Translations under genes and position numbers: made by a program
Part shown: piece by piece, positions 10,356 to 22,199 of the stretch
Layout of the letters: every line of letters starts with the position of its first letter
Numbering within the stretch: the stretch's first letter is position 1
From: Mycocentrospora acerina
Lineage: Eukaryota; Ascomycota; Dothideomycetes; Pleosporales
Direction: 5' to 3'
Length of the DNA stretch: 64,000 nucleotides
Assembly: GCA_022701365.1 (NCBI GenBank)
Contig: JAKUHH010000177.1
Location: 1,240,001-1,304,000 of the forward strand
The notes under the pieces: generated by a model
Databases searched by the model: none
Told to the model about the DNA's origin: nothing
What the model saw: only the letters and a program-made list of their open reading frames with translations

Positions 10356-13300
10356 ATGTTCGCCCGCTGCAAAGACCCGGTCTGGCGGAGCGATGACTTT
10401 TCGCGGTGTTTCGAGCAAGAGTGAGTACATAGCGTCCCGGGCGTTGCGCGCGCGCCGTTCAACAGAGCCGCGGCAGATAAAGCAGCGAGCTGACAACATG
10501 ACAGTTATCTCCAGACACTGTTCCCTCTTATCATTTGCGGAGTTTCAATCATTTACCTGCTAATCCAACTCTACTTCGCCGCCAAGGCGTCCAAATACCA
10601 CCACGTCTATTCTGTGCTCGACGACCCGCGCAATCCTTGGTCCTTCAGCAGCCCCCACTATGACGGCGACGCGGCTGATAGTGACTTGGAGGATGAGTTC
10701 GACCGCAACGAGGAGCTCGCCCTTCACCCTACCATCAGCCGTCACTCTACAATGGCTGTGACCAAACCCCGTGGGGAAGTCACAATCGTGGTGCTAGAAG
10801 AGGCGGCTGTTCTGGCACAGTTGGGCGTGCACGTCGCCATTCTTTTTACAGGTATATGGGGCAAACACAGCAAAATTGCGGCCTTTGCCAACATTGCCGT
10901 CTGGTCATACATCGCCACTCTCGCTTCGCTGCGGCTGCTGTTCTCGAGCACGAGCAAATTCTCTTTCCCAAAGCTATGGTACCACACCGCCTTCATCTAC
11001 GGCTCTCTGTGGACTATTGATGTGCTACTCTTCCGGTCCGCCATTATTCACCCTAGGTCAGATCTTCACCAGAAGCTCGCCATTCTCGACTTCGTACTGG
11101 TTTCGCTACTCTTCCTAATTGCGCTGTCTTCTAGGAAGGGCAACAAAGCGGTGGAGCTAGAATACGAAGGTGACATTGCGCCTGCACGAGAGCCCATCGC
11201 CAGCGTATTCTCGCTTGCCACGTTCAGCTGGGTCGATGCGATTGTGTGGACTGGCTACAAGAAGACCTATGAGCTCTCAGACGTGTGGAACCTTGCTCCA
11301 AAGGACAAAGCAGCGACTGTAATTTCGAATTATCGTCAGGTCAAGAAAACTTCTGCTCTAGCTTTCCACCTTCTGAAATTTTTCAGGCGCGGGCTCCTAA
11401 TCCAGGCTGGATGGGCTGCAATCTCTGGCCTCCTTACTTTTGTTCCTACTCTGCTTCTCAAGGCTATTCTAGAGTACGTTGAGCAACCTGATTTGACACC
11501 AATGAATGCCGCGTGGTTCTACGTCATCCTTCTATTTGTTTCAGGATGTCTCTCTGCGCTTGCCGACGGTCAGGCACTGTGGATAGGTCGCAAAATTTGC
11601 ATACGAATTCGTGCAGTGATTATCGGAGAGCTTTACTCGAAAGCCTTAAAGCGCAGAGCAGCTGCTGGAACCGACAAGATTCTTGGAGAGGTGAAGAAAG
11701 AAAACAAAGACGACGAACCAAAGGGACTCAAACGCATGATGACTTGGGGCCAAAAGAAGAAGAAGACCCCTACTGAAGGCCCGAAGGCGGACGACGCGAA
11801 CAAACCTGATTCTGATGCACAGGTTTCAACTGGTGCCATCATCAATCTCATGGCAGTAGATGCCTTCAAGGTCAGCGAAATCTGCGCATACCTTCACTTC
11901 CTGTGGGCAAATACTCCCGTTCAGGTCGTCGTAGCTATTTTTCTACTGTATCGTATTCTTGGGTATAGTTCTATCGCTGGTATTGGAATGATGGTTATCT
12001 TGCTCCCAATCAACATGTGGGTGGCTAAACAATTTACCAAGATTCAGAAGTTGATCTCGGCGGCCACCGACGCCCGCATTCATACGACAAACGAGGTCCT
12101 CACCAACATTCGAATCATCAAGTTTTTTGCTTGGGAGCAACGTTTCATTGGACTCGTAAATGAGAAGCGCCATGTCGAGCTGAAGCATCTCCGCCGAAGA
12201 TACATTCTATGGGCGGTATCAGCAACTATTTGGTCTGGATCTCCAGTATTCATCACCTTTCTCTCGTTCTACTTCTACACGAACATCGAAGGGAAGGCTC
12301 TGGTCCCGTCCATTGCTTTCACCGCTCTCTCATTGTTCCAAATCCTGAGAATTCCGCTGGATCAACTCGCCGATATGGTCGCGCACGTCCAAGAGTCGAA
12401 AGTCTCTGTTGATCGTATTGAGGAGTATCTCAACGAACCAGAGACGGACAAGTATGTGCAACTAAAGAACTGCAAGAAAGACGAAGACGGACAGCCAATT
12501 ATAGGCATCGATAACGGAACATTTAGCTGGGGTGGTAAAGACATGACGGACCAAACAGCCGCCGATGCCTTCAAACTAATCGATCTCGACCTCAAATTTC
12601 ATGTCGGACAGCTCAACGTTGTGGTTGGACCCACTGGATCTGGAAAGACATCACTGCTCATGGCATTGCTAGGAGAGATGACTAAGTTAGAGGGCGACGT
12701 ATATCTACCAGGAACCGGCAGCCGCGAAGACCTCAAGCCAGATCCTGAGACCGGGCTCATTGAGAGCGTAGCGTACTGCGCTCAGCAGGCATGGCTCGTC
12801 AATGGCACTGTAAAAGACAACATTGTATTCGCAGGTGATTGGGATGCGAGCCGTTACCAGGAAGTCATTGTTGCATGCTCATTGAAGCGCGATCTCGAGA
12901 TTCTCGATGCAGGTGACCAAACCATTGTTGGCGAGAAGGGCGTCACGCTTTCTGGCGGTCAAAAGCAGCGAATCTCCCTTGCACGCGCAATATACAGCAA
13001 AGCACGTCATGTACTTCTCGATGACGTTCTTAGTGCCGTCGATGCTCACACAGCCAAATGGATATTCGACGAAGCACTTAGCGGCAAGCTCATGCACAAC
13101 CGTACCTGCATCCTCGTCACGCATAATGTCAGCTTGTGTCTCCCAGAAGCGGAGTTTGTCGTTGCTCTTGAGAATGGCAGAGTAATCACACAAGGCACTG
13201 CATCCGAGGTCATCAACTCAGGGAAGTTGGCGGAAGATTTGACAAAATCGACGCCGGCTTCACGTGGGGCATCAAGAGCCGCCTCTCGAGCAGCATCAGA

Positions 13301-15701
13301 TACCGAGGAAACAGAGGGCGAAATTAGCCATGCCAATGGAACTGCAAGCGACAATGTGGACGGTGAGGCGGAGTCCAAGCCAAAGGCTAGCGCCAGCACG
13401 GAGGAGACAAAAGCTGAAGGTGGTGTCAAGCTAAGTATCATTCTGATGTACCTGAAGTCTATGGGCCCGTGGTACTACTGGGTTGGTGCTTCTATTGCTT
13501 TCGTTGCACAACAGATTTCATCCGTATCGACAAATATCTGGATCCGAACATGGGCGAACGCATACGCAGACAAAGGTTACACAACCATGGGACACCACAA
13601 CCGCTCTCCTATCACCCATGCTCCTACGATCAACGGGATGGGTACATGCATGAAGAGTGGCACTTGCAGCTGGAACATTCCTTTCTTGGCCCAATCAGAG
13701 GAGCAACAGTACTCTTACAACAACTTGCAGCAACCCGGCTTCAACACCATGAAATTGCATTCGAGTTCGGGTGTTGATTCTACATACTTCCTCAGCGTAT
13801 ATGCGGTTCTTGGGCTGATTTTCATGTTGATCACTTTCCTTCGAGAAGGTTTCCTCTTTGGTGGATCTCTCGCTGCCTCCCGACGAGTGCACGAGCGTTT
13901 GATTCAGAAAGTAACGCATGCGAAATTCCGTTTCTTCGATCAGACTCCGCTGGGTCAGCTTATGAACAGGTTTTCCAAGGATATCGAGGCTGTTGACCAA
14001 GAAGTTGCGCCAGTGGCCATTGGCGTTGTTCACTGCTTGGCTTCGATCATCACCATCGTGATTCTCATCTCGGTCATCACGCCTGCTTTCCTGATTGCTG
14101 GATTCTTCATTTCAATTCTCTACTTCCTCATCGGTCGATTCTACATCAACTCCTCGCGAGATCTCAAGCGCCTTGAATCTATTCAGCGAAGCCCATTGTT
14201 CCAACAGTTTGGAGAAACGTTGACCGGTATGACAACTATTCGAGCATATGGCGATGAACGCCGGTTTATACGCGAGAACTTGGTCAAGATTAACATCCAA
14301 CATCGACCCTTCATCTATCTTTGGGCTGCTAACAGATGGCTCGCGTTCAGGGTGGATGTGGTTGGCGCACTTGTCTCCTTCTTTGCAGGGACTTTTGTGG
14401 TCTTGAGCGTCGGACAGATCGACGCAGGTGCCGCTGGTCTTGCACTTACCTATGCCGTTACCTTCACTGAAAATGTGTTGTGGTTTGTCCGGTTGTATTC
14501 TGCAAATGAGCAGAACATGAACTCTGTCGAGCGTGTCAAGGAATATCTTGACGTCGCCCAGGAGGCACCGGCTGTCATTCCAGACAAGAAGACTCCGTCC
14601 AACTGGCCGAGTCGAGGCTCAGTTGAGTTTGTCAACTACAGTACAAGATACAGGCCAGACTTTGATCTTGTATTAAAAGACTTAACTTTCAAGATTCTCC
14701 CAGGTGAAAAGGTGGGTATCGTCGGCAGAACTGGTGCAGGAAAGAGTTCGCTGGCGCTTGCACTATTCCGAGCTCTAGAGGCAGAAACGGGCAAAATTTT
14801 GGTCGATGATCTTGATGTTGGATCAATTGGTCTCCAGGACTTGCGAGAGAATATCGTCATGGTACCGCAAGGTAGGCAAATCTTCTGCTACAGTCTCCAT
14901 TGTTTAAGTTTATACTAACAAAGTATAGATCCGACACTATTCTCAGGCACAATCCGAAGCAATCTCGATCCATTCTCCGTCTTCACTGACGAAGAAATCT
15001 TCACAGCTCTTCGCGAGGTTCATCTTATCTCACCGACTTCGCAACCAACGTCTGGTAGCGCTACTCCTACAGAGGCGAGTGCACCTCGAGCCATTGAAAT
15101 TCCAAACCCAACATCTGGTGCTGTGACATCGGATGTAAACGCAAGTTATTCCGCTTCGACGGTGAACCCAGGATCCATTCTAGCCAACCGCGAATGGCAG
15201 CGGGGCGAAACGTTGGATGACACTATTGTAGTCATGCCTAACGGCCAGGTCACTGATGTCGATGTCGCGGCAGAGAATGCTGCAATGCGAGCCGACAACA
15301 AGAATCCGTTCCGCAACCTCTACTCACCTGTTTCTGAATCAGGGTCCAATCTCTCGCAAGGCCAACGCCAGCTTCTCTGTCTTGCACGCGCATTACTCAA
15401 GGCGCCCAAGGTGCTCTTGATGGACGAGGCAACTGCGTCGATTGACTACGCCACCGATTCGAAGATTCAGGAGACGATTCGACAAATTAAGAATACGACG
15501 ATTACGATTGCGCATCGGCTTCAGACGATTATCGACTATGACAAGGTACTTGTTTTGGACAAGGGTTCAGTACTCGAGTACGGTGACCCATATGATCTCA
15601 TCCGACAAGAGGGCGGCTCGTTCAAAGCCATGTGTGAGACGACGGGCGAGCTCGCGACGCTTACCAAGACGGCCGAGGAGGCGCACAATGCCAGGTTGTG
15701 A
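10356..15701 (+). CDS. ABC transporter, ABCC/MRP subfamily (Ybt1-like)
   Basis: Three exons (10356-10420, 10505-14871, 14929-15701) encode 1734 residues. The N-terminal exon (MFARCKDPVWRSDDF...) joins through a split Asp codon to DYLQTLFPLIICGVSIIYLL, the start of the extra TMD0 bundle typical of yeast Ybt1/Bpt1 transporters. TMD1 (about 260-680) is followed by NBD1: Walker A GPTGSGKTS near residue 730, signature LSGGQKQR near 837, Walker B VLLDDVLSAVD. In NBD1 the catalytic Glu is replaced by Asp, as usual in ABCC proteins. TMD2 follows a Ser/Ala/Glu-rich linker. NBD2 has Walker A GRTGAGKSS near 1429, signature LSQGQRQ near 1619 and Walker B VLLMDEATASID with the Glu intact. It probably acts at the vacuole or plasma membrane, exporting conjugated organic anions; the substrate cannot be told from sequence. 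A long loop with two close cysteines (GTCMKSGTCSW) lies in the first part of TMD2. The second intron has a TACTAAC branch site. Confidence 0.94.
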
Positions 15702-16630
15702 GAAGATGAGATTGACATTAATTGATTCGAATTTTTTTTTCTTTGTTACCTATTTGTGTGTCTAAGATGTAAAATTGCATGGAATTTTCCTACCGGATGG
15801 AATGGATGGCATGAATGGCATGGATTGAAAGGAAAAAATTAAAAACAGACATGTCGATGAGAAAGAGGGGGGACATGAAATAGAATTGGTAGGACATCAT
15901 TGCGTGGGTGGATATTTTTTTTTGTCGTTTTGTTTCCCTCCTTTTTTTTTCTTCATTCTTTTACATTCCTTTCCTTCATTTCTCTTTTGGTTTTTTTAGC
16001 TTTACTTTTAACCCTTTTCCTTGTGCATGCAAGTGTTTGAAAGCGGGGGGGGGGGGGGGGGGGGGNNNNNNNNNNNNNNNNNNNNNNNNNNNNNNNNNNN
16101 NNNNNNNNNNNNNNNNNNNNNNNNNNNNNNNNNNNNNNNNNNNNNNNNNNNNNNNNNNNNNNNNNNNNNNNNNNNNNNNNNNNNNNNNNNNNNNNNNNNN
16201 NNNNNNNNNNNNNNNNNNNNNNNNNNNNNNNNNNNNNNNNNNNNNNNGGGGGGGGGGGGGGGGGGGGGGAGGTATACATCAGCAGCAGCAGCGAAAAAAC
16301 AACAACAAGTACTAGTACCTCATCCGTCTACATGAACAGCGTGTAGCGGTAGCGGTAGCGTTTAGTATATAGCAACGTTGTGTGGACTGAATGGATGGGT
16401 GGATGGATTGTGTGGAGTAGTTAGTTAATTAATTTCAAAAACTTATGAAAATTTGTCGTCAATATTTGAAATAAAAGATTGTATTTTCGTGACTGCTGGG
16501 TTCAATCATGAGTGACTGTATCACGATAGTTGAAATTCGTTCAGTTGACATGTGTGAGAGAATATTAATTACACTGCATTCGAGGGTATCACTTCTACTA
16601 CTACTACTGCAACAACAAAAAAGTTTGAAG
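15702..16630. other. intergenic with assembly gap, ABC transporter to RAD14 3' ends
   Basis: This is a low-complexity region between two convergent genes. It holds runs of T, the short repeat TGGATGG/GGCATGG near 15795-15825, GCGGTA repeats near 16345, and the poly-G gap listed separately. No gene is seen. Confidence 0.6.
16045..16269. other. assembly gap flanked by poly-G runs
   Basis: A run of 21 G (16045-16065) is followed by 182 N (16066-16247) and then 22 G (16248-16269). The true sequence is unknown. The most economical reading is one long G homopolymer or a G-rich repeat that sequencing could not cross. Confidence 0.97.
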
Positions 16631-17932
16631 CTAAAACTCCAACTCCTCCACCTCCATGCCACACTCATCACACCTCTTCCTCGTCATGCCCGTCTCGGGA
16701 TCCAGCACACTCCTCCCCCACTCATGTTCGTGCCTGTCATACCTCCCCCGAATCTTCTGTCCAAACTGTGCGTCCTCTCCATTCCCACCGGCAAGTCTCG
16801 CCCTCTTGTAGGCCTCGACTCTGGTTCTCTTCTTCAAATCTTCCAGCTTGTTTTTAAACTTTTTTTCTTTGCGCTCTTTTGTGATGATTTTTCGCTTTTC
16901 GTACTCTGCGTCTAGGGCCTCTGGACTGCCCCATTTGGCGGGAGAGAAGGCGTGGGCTTCGACCTGCAGGCGGAGGAAGAGTTGCATGGCGTGGAAGGAT
17001 TGTTTGTGTGGATTTGGGCGTTCCAGATGGGGAAGGAGGTCTTCGTCTTTGAGCTCTGGGTCGGTGAGGAGGTAGTCGTCTCGGGCTTCTGTCTTTGTGA
17101 GGAGCGAGTATTTGTCGGGAATTTTGTCCTTGCAGCTGTTGCAGACGGAGATGTGAAAGACGTCTTGCCATTTCCAGTCGATTTCTAGAGACGAGCATTC
17201 GCGACATTTCCCAGGTATGTCGCGCAGGCCGTCGCCGTATTTGCCCTTGAAGGTTCCAGCTTCGACCTCGGCGTTTTCGGCAGCTTCGAGGAGGGCGGCA
17301 TCATCGTCAAAGGCTTCATCTTTGCCATTGATGGTGTTGAGGATGGAGATTCCCGGCTCGTAGGGGCCAGCGCGCGCTTCTCGCAGCTTGCGACGCACAC
17401 GCTCGCGCTCCCACTCGGCCATGGTCATGCCTTCTGGTTTCTGCTCTTCACGGGGCTGGCCCTTCCACATGGCTTTGTTGTGGGGGTCGTCGACTGTGCT
17501 GAGGAAGCCGCCCTTTGTGTCCGTCATCTTGCTGAAGTCGTAGTCGATGTAGTCGGATCGCGCCGACTTTCTCGCGGGCTGGATGTAGTTGTTCGACGGG
17601 GGCTGGATGAAGCCATTCTGGTCGCGCTTTTGCGGAGAGGCGGCGGCAGCGTTGCGAGAGTTCGAGGGCGTGTTGGCGGCCGTCATGGACGAGTAGGCTC
17701 GCTTGGTGCCTGCAACGGGGGCGGGCGAGGGCCGAGCGGGTTGGGCGTGCTGTGCGGCGGCCTTTGATCGGAGACGGGCTTCTTCCTACAAGCTGTGAGT
17801 CTGCGGCCGAAGTGCTGTGGGCGCGTCCCTCCAACATACCATGCGTCGAATCTGCTCCGGAGTAGGCGGGTTTGGTGGCAGCCTGCCCGCCGAGCGAGTT
17901 GCCCGCGGAGGCGTCGACTGTCTCTCTGCCAT
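16631..17932 (-). CDS. rad14: nucleotide excision repair protein Rad14/XPA
   Basis: Two exons (17840-17932 and 16631-17785) encode 415 residues. Rad14/XPA verifies helix-distorting DNA damage and scaffolds the excision complex with RPA and TFIIH in the nucleus. The C4 zinc finger is CREC...CNSC (about residues 225, 228, 246, 249). It is followed by the family block DKYSLLTKTEARDDYLLTDPEL, then DLLPHLERPNPHKQSF and MQLFLRLQVEAHAF. A basic helical region (KERKEKKFKNKLEDLKKRT) completes the DNA-binding domain. The N-terminal 190 residues are polar and probably disordered, and start with EQIRRM/EEARLRSKAAA split by a phase 0 intron. An unusual C-terminal tail contains HEHEWG and then CDEC, a possible second metal site. 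Confidence 0.95.
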
Positions 17933-18477
17933 GGCCGGGATGCTCTGGGGAGATTCGGGAATGTGTGAGGACTGCACGAGACTCGGGAATGTGCGAGAAG
18001 GGCACGAGCGACCGGGCAGAATGTTTGGTGTGCAGCCACAACACCAGGCAGTCACCACGCGCGAAGTGGCGACAAGCGCGAAAGTAGCAAGCACAAGGAC
18101 CCTTGTTCCTGGCCGATGATGCACGCCAAGACATCTGTCCGTCCAGATCGCTCCCCACATATCCATCCATCGCAAGCCAGCAAATTCCATGACGTTGACG
18201 CTTGCTGGACGCCATCGTGTTGAGAAAAAAACACTCGTTCCGCACGCAAAGGGCGCCACGGACATCGGTCTATCCAGATGCAGCGCCCTTATGATCCACT
18301 ATGACTCTTTCTTGTGGCTGTACATCTTACGGCGCGGTCCGCACGCGCAGAAGCCCATTTCAAAGCAGGCAGAGTATCGTAATCAGGCCCAGAAGCGTGG
18401 AATAAATACAATTCACGCTCACCCTCGCCCTTGCTCGGCTCCATCCTTTTTTTTTCAAATCCAACTTGCAAAGAAGA
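17933..18477. other. divergent intergenic region RAD14 / peptidyl-tRNA hydrolase
   Basis: A 545-bp spacer between two divergent start codons; promoters of both genes are expected. A pyrimidine run (T9) lies just upstream of the hydrolase start. No gene is called: the open frames here run antisense or out of frame to the neighbours. Confidence 0.55.
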
Positions 18478-19470
18478 ATGTCAGACGCGACTGCACGTGC
18501 GCACGTGGCCAGCCCTACCGCTCCACCTGCGACGATCCCTGCATCCTCGACGTCAAAAACCACCTCCCCCCCAACACCCGACAGCACCGACACGGACGAG
18601 CCCCCAGAACCCACAATCCCAACAAGCCGCAAGGAAAAGCGCAAATCCAAGAAAAAACACGCCCTCCCAACACCCCCGGACACTGAAAACGAGCGTGAGA
18701 ACGAGCGTGAAAACGATCCCCTCACGCCTGAGCGCAACCCTCCAAACAAGCCCACCAAACCCCGCCGCCGCCGCACCCTCACAACCCCCACAACCACCTC
18801 AACCACCCTCACAGCCATCCCCGCCACAATGGCTTCCCCTGCCCAAAAAACCTTCTCCCTCCTCATCTGCTCCATCGGCAACCCAGGCCCCACATACGCC
18901 AACACCCTCCACTCCGCCGGGCACACCGTCCTCACCGAAATCGCCATGCGCAAGCAATACAAGCCCTTTACCAAGGGGCTCTCCGGCCTCGTCTCCCACC
19001 CAGACAACACCGTCTTCTCCTGGTCCCTCACGGGGTACACAAAGTCCGAGGGCGGCCCCCCAGAAGACGACTGGACCTTCTGGCAGTCCACCTCGCTCAT
19101 GAACAACAGCGGCGTGGGCGTCAAGCGCGCGTACAACGAGTGGCTGCGGGGGGTGAGGGCTGCGGGGCGGGACGGCAGGCTGGTCGTTGTGCACGACGAG
19201 TTGGAGGCTGCGCTGGGCAAGGTGGCGGTTAGAGATGGGGGGGTGAGTGCGAGGGGCCACAATGGCCTGAAGAGTATACAGGGCCAGATGGGTGGGGGAG
19301 TCAAGTGGTGGAGGGTGGGCGTGGGGATTGGGCGGCCGGAGAGCAGGGATCCCAAGGATATTACGCGCCATGTGCTGAGGAAGATGACGAGCATGGAGAG
19401 GAATGTCGTGGAGAAGAGTGCTGTGGGCGTGGTGGACGCATTGAGAAGTATTGCCGAGGGGAGGAAGTGA
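18478..19470 (+). CDS. peptidyl-tRNA hydrolase, Pth1 type, with long N-terminal extension
   Basis: A single exon of 330 residues from the first ATG. Pth1 enzymes cleave peptidyl-tRNA released from stalled ribosomes. The catalytic domain begins near residue 122: LLICSIGNPGPTYANTLHSAGH holds the GNPG loop and the catalytic His region. SLMNNSG matches the MN-SG substrate loop. VVHDELEAALGKV carries the catalytic Asp, GGVSARGHNGLKSI the GGxxGHNGL motif, and WWRVGVGIGRP the last core strand. The first 117 residues are Pro/Thr/Ser-rich with basic patches (RKEKRKSKKK, KPRRRR) and an ERENEREN repeat. An internal in-frame ATG at 18829 in a good context (CCACAATGG) would give a 213-residue enzyme of normal size. 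So either a leaky-scanning pair of isoforms or a mis-set start is possible. Confidence 0.85.
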   Translation: MSDATARAHVASPTAPPATIPASSTSKTTSPPTPDSTDTDEPPEPTIPTSRKEKRKSKKKHALPTPPDTENERENERENDPLTPERNPPNKPTKPRRRRTLTTPTTTSTTLTAIPATMASPAQKTFSLLICSIGNPGPTYANTLHSAGHTVLTEIAMRKQYKPFTKGLSGLVSHPDNTVFSWSLTGYTKSEGGPPEDDWTFWQSTSLMNNSGVGVKRAYNEWLRGVRAAGRDGRLVVVHDELEAALGKVAVRDGGVSARGHNGLKSIQGQMGGGVKWWRVGVGIGRPESRDPKDITRHVLRKMTSMERNVVEKSAVGVVDALRSIAEGRK

Positions 19471-19791
19471 GGCCTCGATTATTTGCATTTCTTTTTTGGG
19501 TGGGTGGGTGTTTGCGAGGCTGGACAAAAAAAAAAGTTGGCGCATCATGATACCCCATGTCAGACACGAAGAGACGAATCGCATAGCAATAGAATAATCT
19601 CAGTTCAAGAACAACTCCCCCCCTCCCCCCCCCCAAAAAAAACAGTATAGGTATCATCCTGTACTCCCCGAGAGATTCCCCCAAACCCAACTCCTTGCAA
19701 AGTATTCCATATAACCATTGGAAAGAATGACAAAACGCCTAAATCACAATCGCCCAAATGCAATGCAAACAATACAATTTCCAACAATCCA
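19471..19791. other. 3' intergenic with homopolymer tracts
   Basis: A 321-bp region between two convergent genes. It holds A10 near 19527 and C-rich then A-rich runs near 19618-19643. No gene is seen. Confidence 0.6.
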
Positions 19792-21640
19792 TCAAGTAGC
19801 ATCATTCTTCCTCAACTTCTTTCTCTCCTGCAATCGCCGTCTCGCTTGCTCCTTGCGATCTACTGGAACCATCTCGGCTCGGTCTTGTTTGACTTGCCTA
19901 GATCCTTCAGCGTGATGAGTCGTCATCTTCGACACATCAAACTTTGCATCGGCCAGCGTTTGATGTATCGCTATCTCTATTGCCTTCGGCGCATCTGATT
20001 TTCGACCATCCTCTTTGCCATTCACACTTGGGACCTCTAACTTTGCACCAACCAAATCAGACTTCTCGTTGACTTGGCCGCTCTTGAAACCTGGCTTTGC
20101 AGCCTGCGAAGCTGACTTGGTCGATCGCTGTTTCTTTGGTGGAGGATTCCACGCTGCTCTGGTATATGGCTGTCCAGAAGATATCGGCATTGCCATCTTG
20201 TCCATTTGCGGAATCGAACTCTCATTCATCTCCATCCACGGGTCTGGGGATGGCATGGGTAATGGGCTCGAGGGAAGAATAGCCACTGGTGATTGAGGAG
20301 CAAAACTCTCATGATTGCCTTCAGGTCTCCGGATACGAAGTGGCGACTTGGACGTCTGCTCTGACGTGGGAAGAGCAGCTGCTTGCTTTGAAGTACTTCC
20401 ACTGAGCTCAACTGGCGTTCGAGGCGACTTGCCAAGTATGATCGACGCCTCGCCTTCCGCTGTGCCCAGCCTGGATGTAACGCTTGGGCGAGTGGATACG
20501 TCAGTCAGAGTCTGCCGGCGACGAGATCTTGGCGATGAGTTCTCTTTTCCGAAAGACGCAAAAGATGTCTCAACACCCTTCTCTTGGTCTGGCTGTAGTC
20601 GCATAGCCGGTTTCTTCAAATCCTCAAATATCTGGAAAGGCGGCTTAGTTTGAGCGACTTCCGAAAGTGGAGTCGTGCTTGATTTCTCCAATGTAGCAAT
20701 ACGCGATTTGAGAGCCGCAACTTCAACGCTGGCTGCCATGTTCTCTGCCATGGCCTGGCGCAATCGCTCCTGATAGTCTTTGTTTTGTTGCTCTAGCTCT
20801 CGCTCCCGTTGCCTAAACCGCTTACGTTCTTGCTCAACTTTGGTCGCTAATTCGGTAACCTCGCCGTCCTTCTTCATGGCAAACTTCTTGGCTAATTGTT
20901 GTTTCGCGATAATCTTCTTCATTTCCTTCTCACTCCTTTCCGCGTATGCCTCGTACTGTTCCTTCCAGTACTTCCCCGACTCAGACCGAGGCGCTCCGAG
21001 ATCGATCGTGATGTCACTATCGTCCTTTGCTTTCGGTTTCTGCCCCGATTTTGGCTGCGTGGTAGTGCGCGCATCTAGGAGAGCTTCCGTAAGTTTGGTT
21101 CGTGGTCTCTTATCACTTCCAGGGTCCAGCTTCAACCCCGTTCCAGGTGCCCAGGGACTTGGAAACTTTCCAGGACAATCGTCAGGTATACCACTCTTGC
21201 CAATATTAACCTGTTTACCCTCGTTGTCCATCACTTGCGACCCAAAGGACACTGTTTTGCGTCCCCTACTCGCTGTGCCTGGCGTCATGAGAATGCCGCC
21301 TGGTTGCTTCGACGGAGAGATTGGCGGAGTCTTTTCTTTAGGTGCGGGGAGCCGTGTAGCCTTTGAGTTTACTGCATCTAGCTTGGCCTTCTTTTCGAGT
21401 CGCTTCGAGGTATTGTTCGCATCTTCTGGCGCAGGAGTGCCAAATATCGCTTGCTTGAAAGCCTTGACTGCAAATTGATGTGCCGGTGTTTCAGGAGCTT
21501 CGATGAAGGTTGACTCATAAGCGGATTCTAGGTTGTTAGTTCCTGGTGTTGCGCGCGTGCGCGACATGAGCGTGCTACGTACCCGCTTGCAGGTCCTCGA
21601 TTGCATTTGTAATTCGTGGACCCGTAATCCAGGAAAACAT
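19792..21640 (-). CDS. spindle pole body-associated protein, Cut12 family
   Basis: Two exons (21583-21640 and 19792-21527) encode 597 residues. The first exon gives MFSWITGPRITNAIEDLQA; a phase 1 intron splits the next Glu. The second exon begins SAYESTFIEAPETPAHQFAVKAFKQAIFGTP, close to the N-terminal block of fungal Cut12-type spindle pole body proteins. The block GGILMTPGTASRGRKTVSFG (RKTVSFG core) is also characteristic. A predicted coiled coil runs from about residue 200 to 320 (EKEMKKIIAKQQLAKKFAMK, then QERKRFRQRERELEQQ). The rest is Ser/Pro-rich and probably disordered, with a basic C terminus (RRRLQERKKLRK). In fission yeast Cut12 anchors the spindle pole body and regulates Plo1 polo kinase; that role here is inferred. 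An in-frame Met at 21567 would shift the start if the intron were not used. Confidence 0.82.
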
Positions 21641-22199
21641 AGCGATGTCGTTGCTCAAATCACGGGACGGAATTTTGATATAATCTCGAGCTCCAGTGTA
21701 AGTTGTGGACGATCGTGGGGGTTGCGTGTGGTGAAGTGGACCCTTTGTTTGGCGATTTGTTTACACTCGCGAAAGCGAGGGCGTGCAGGTTAGCGTGCTA
21801 TCGTCTCGCAGGCTAGAGTGGATGAGATCGATTGGAAATTACTTCCATAAGCCTGAAGATGGCACAGTTGAAAAACTTACTCGCGGGTGCAGGATGAAAG
21901 AAGGTGCACTTGGAGTGTTGTTAGTGATGTTGCCTCCAAGTCCGCAGGGAAGTCGCGTTGGGACCAAGCTAGTACGTTTCTAGGCATAGCATGGTGGGGT
22001 TCTTTGCCAGCGTCGCCCCCCACCGCTACTTTTGTGTGCTGGCGACGAAGTCTTCCTAGATTCGTCATAACAACGCTTTTCAACCACACGAATATCCTAG
22101 AAAAAAAATGCCTGCAGTGTAGAGGGCAGCAGCTTCGGCTGCTAGTCTTTCCGTCAAGTTTTCTATGACGGCACTTAACCATCCTCGAGACAGCCCAAT
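21641..22199. other. divergent intergenic region CUT12-like / GCN2
   Basis: A 559-bp spacer between divergent start codons. Small open frames (under 115 codons) on both strands have no support. It should hold both promoters and the GCN2 5' leader. Confidence 0.55.

Noticed and set aside
15908..16335. open frames running through the poly-G gap
   Set aside because: They exist only because N and G runs contain no stop codons.
17448..18245. 265-codon minus-strand frame over the RAD14 start and promoter
   Set aside because: It overlaps the well supported first exons of RAD14 in another frame and shows no motif.
18799..19584. 261-codon open frame antisense to peptidyl-tRNA hydrolase
   Set aside because: The plus-strand frame carries all Pth motifs; the antisense frame is Pro/His-rich noise from GC-rich codons.
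20780..21478. 232-codon open frame antisense to the Cut12-like gene
   Set aside because: It mirrors the coding exon with its coiled coil and conserved RKTVSFG block; the hydrophobic look is an antisense effect of Lys/Glu-rich codons.
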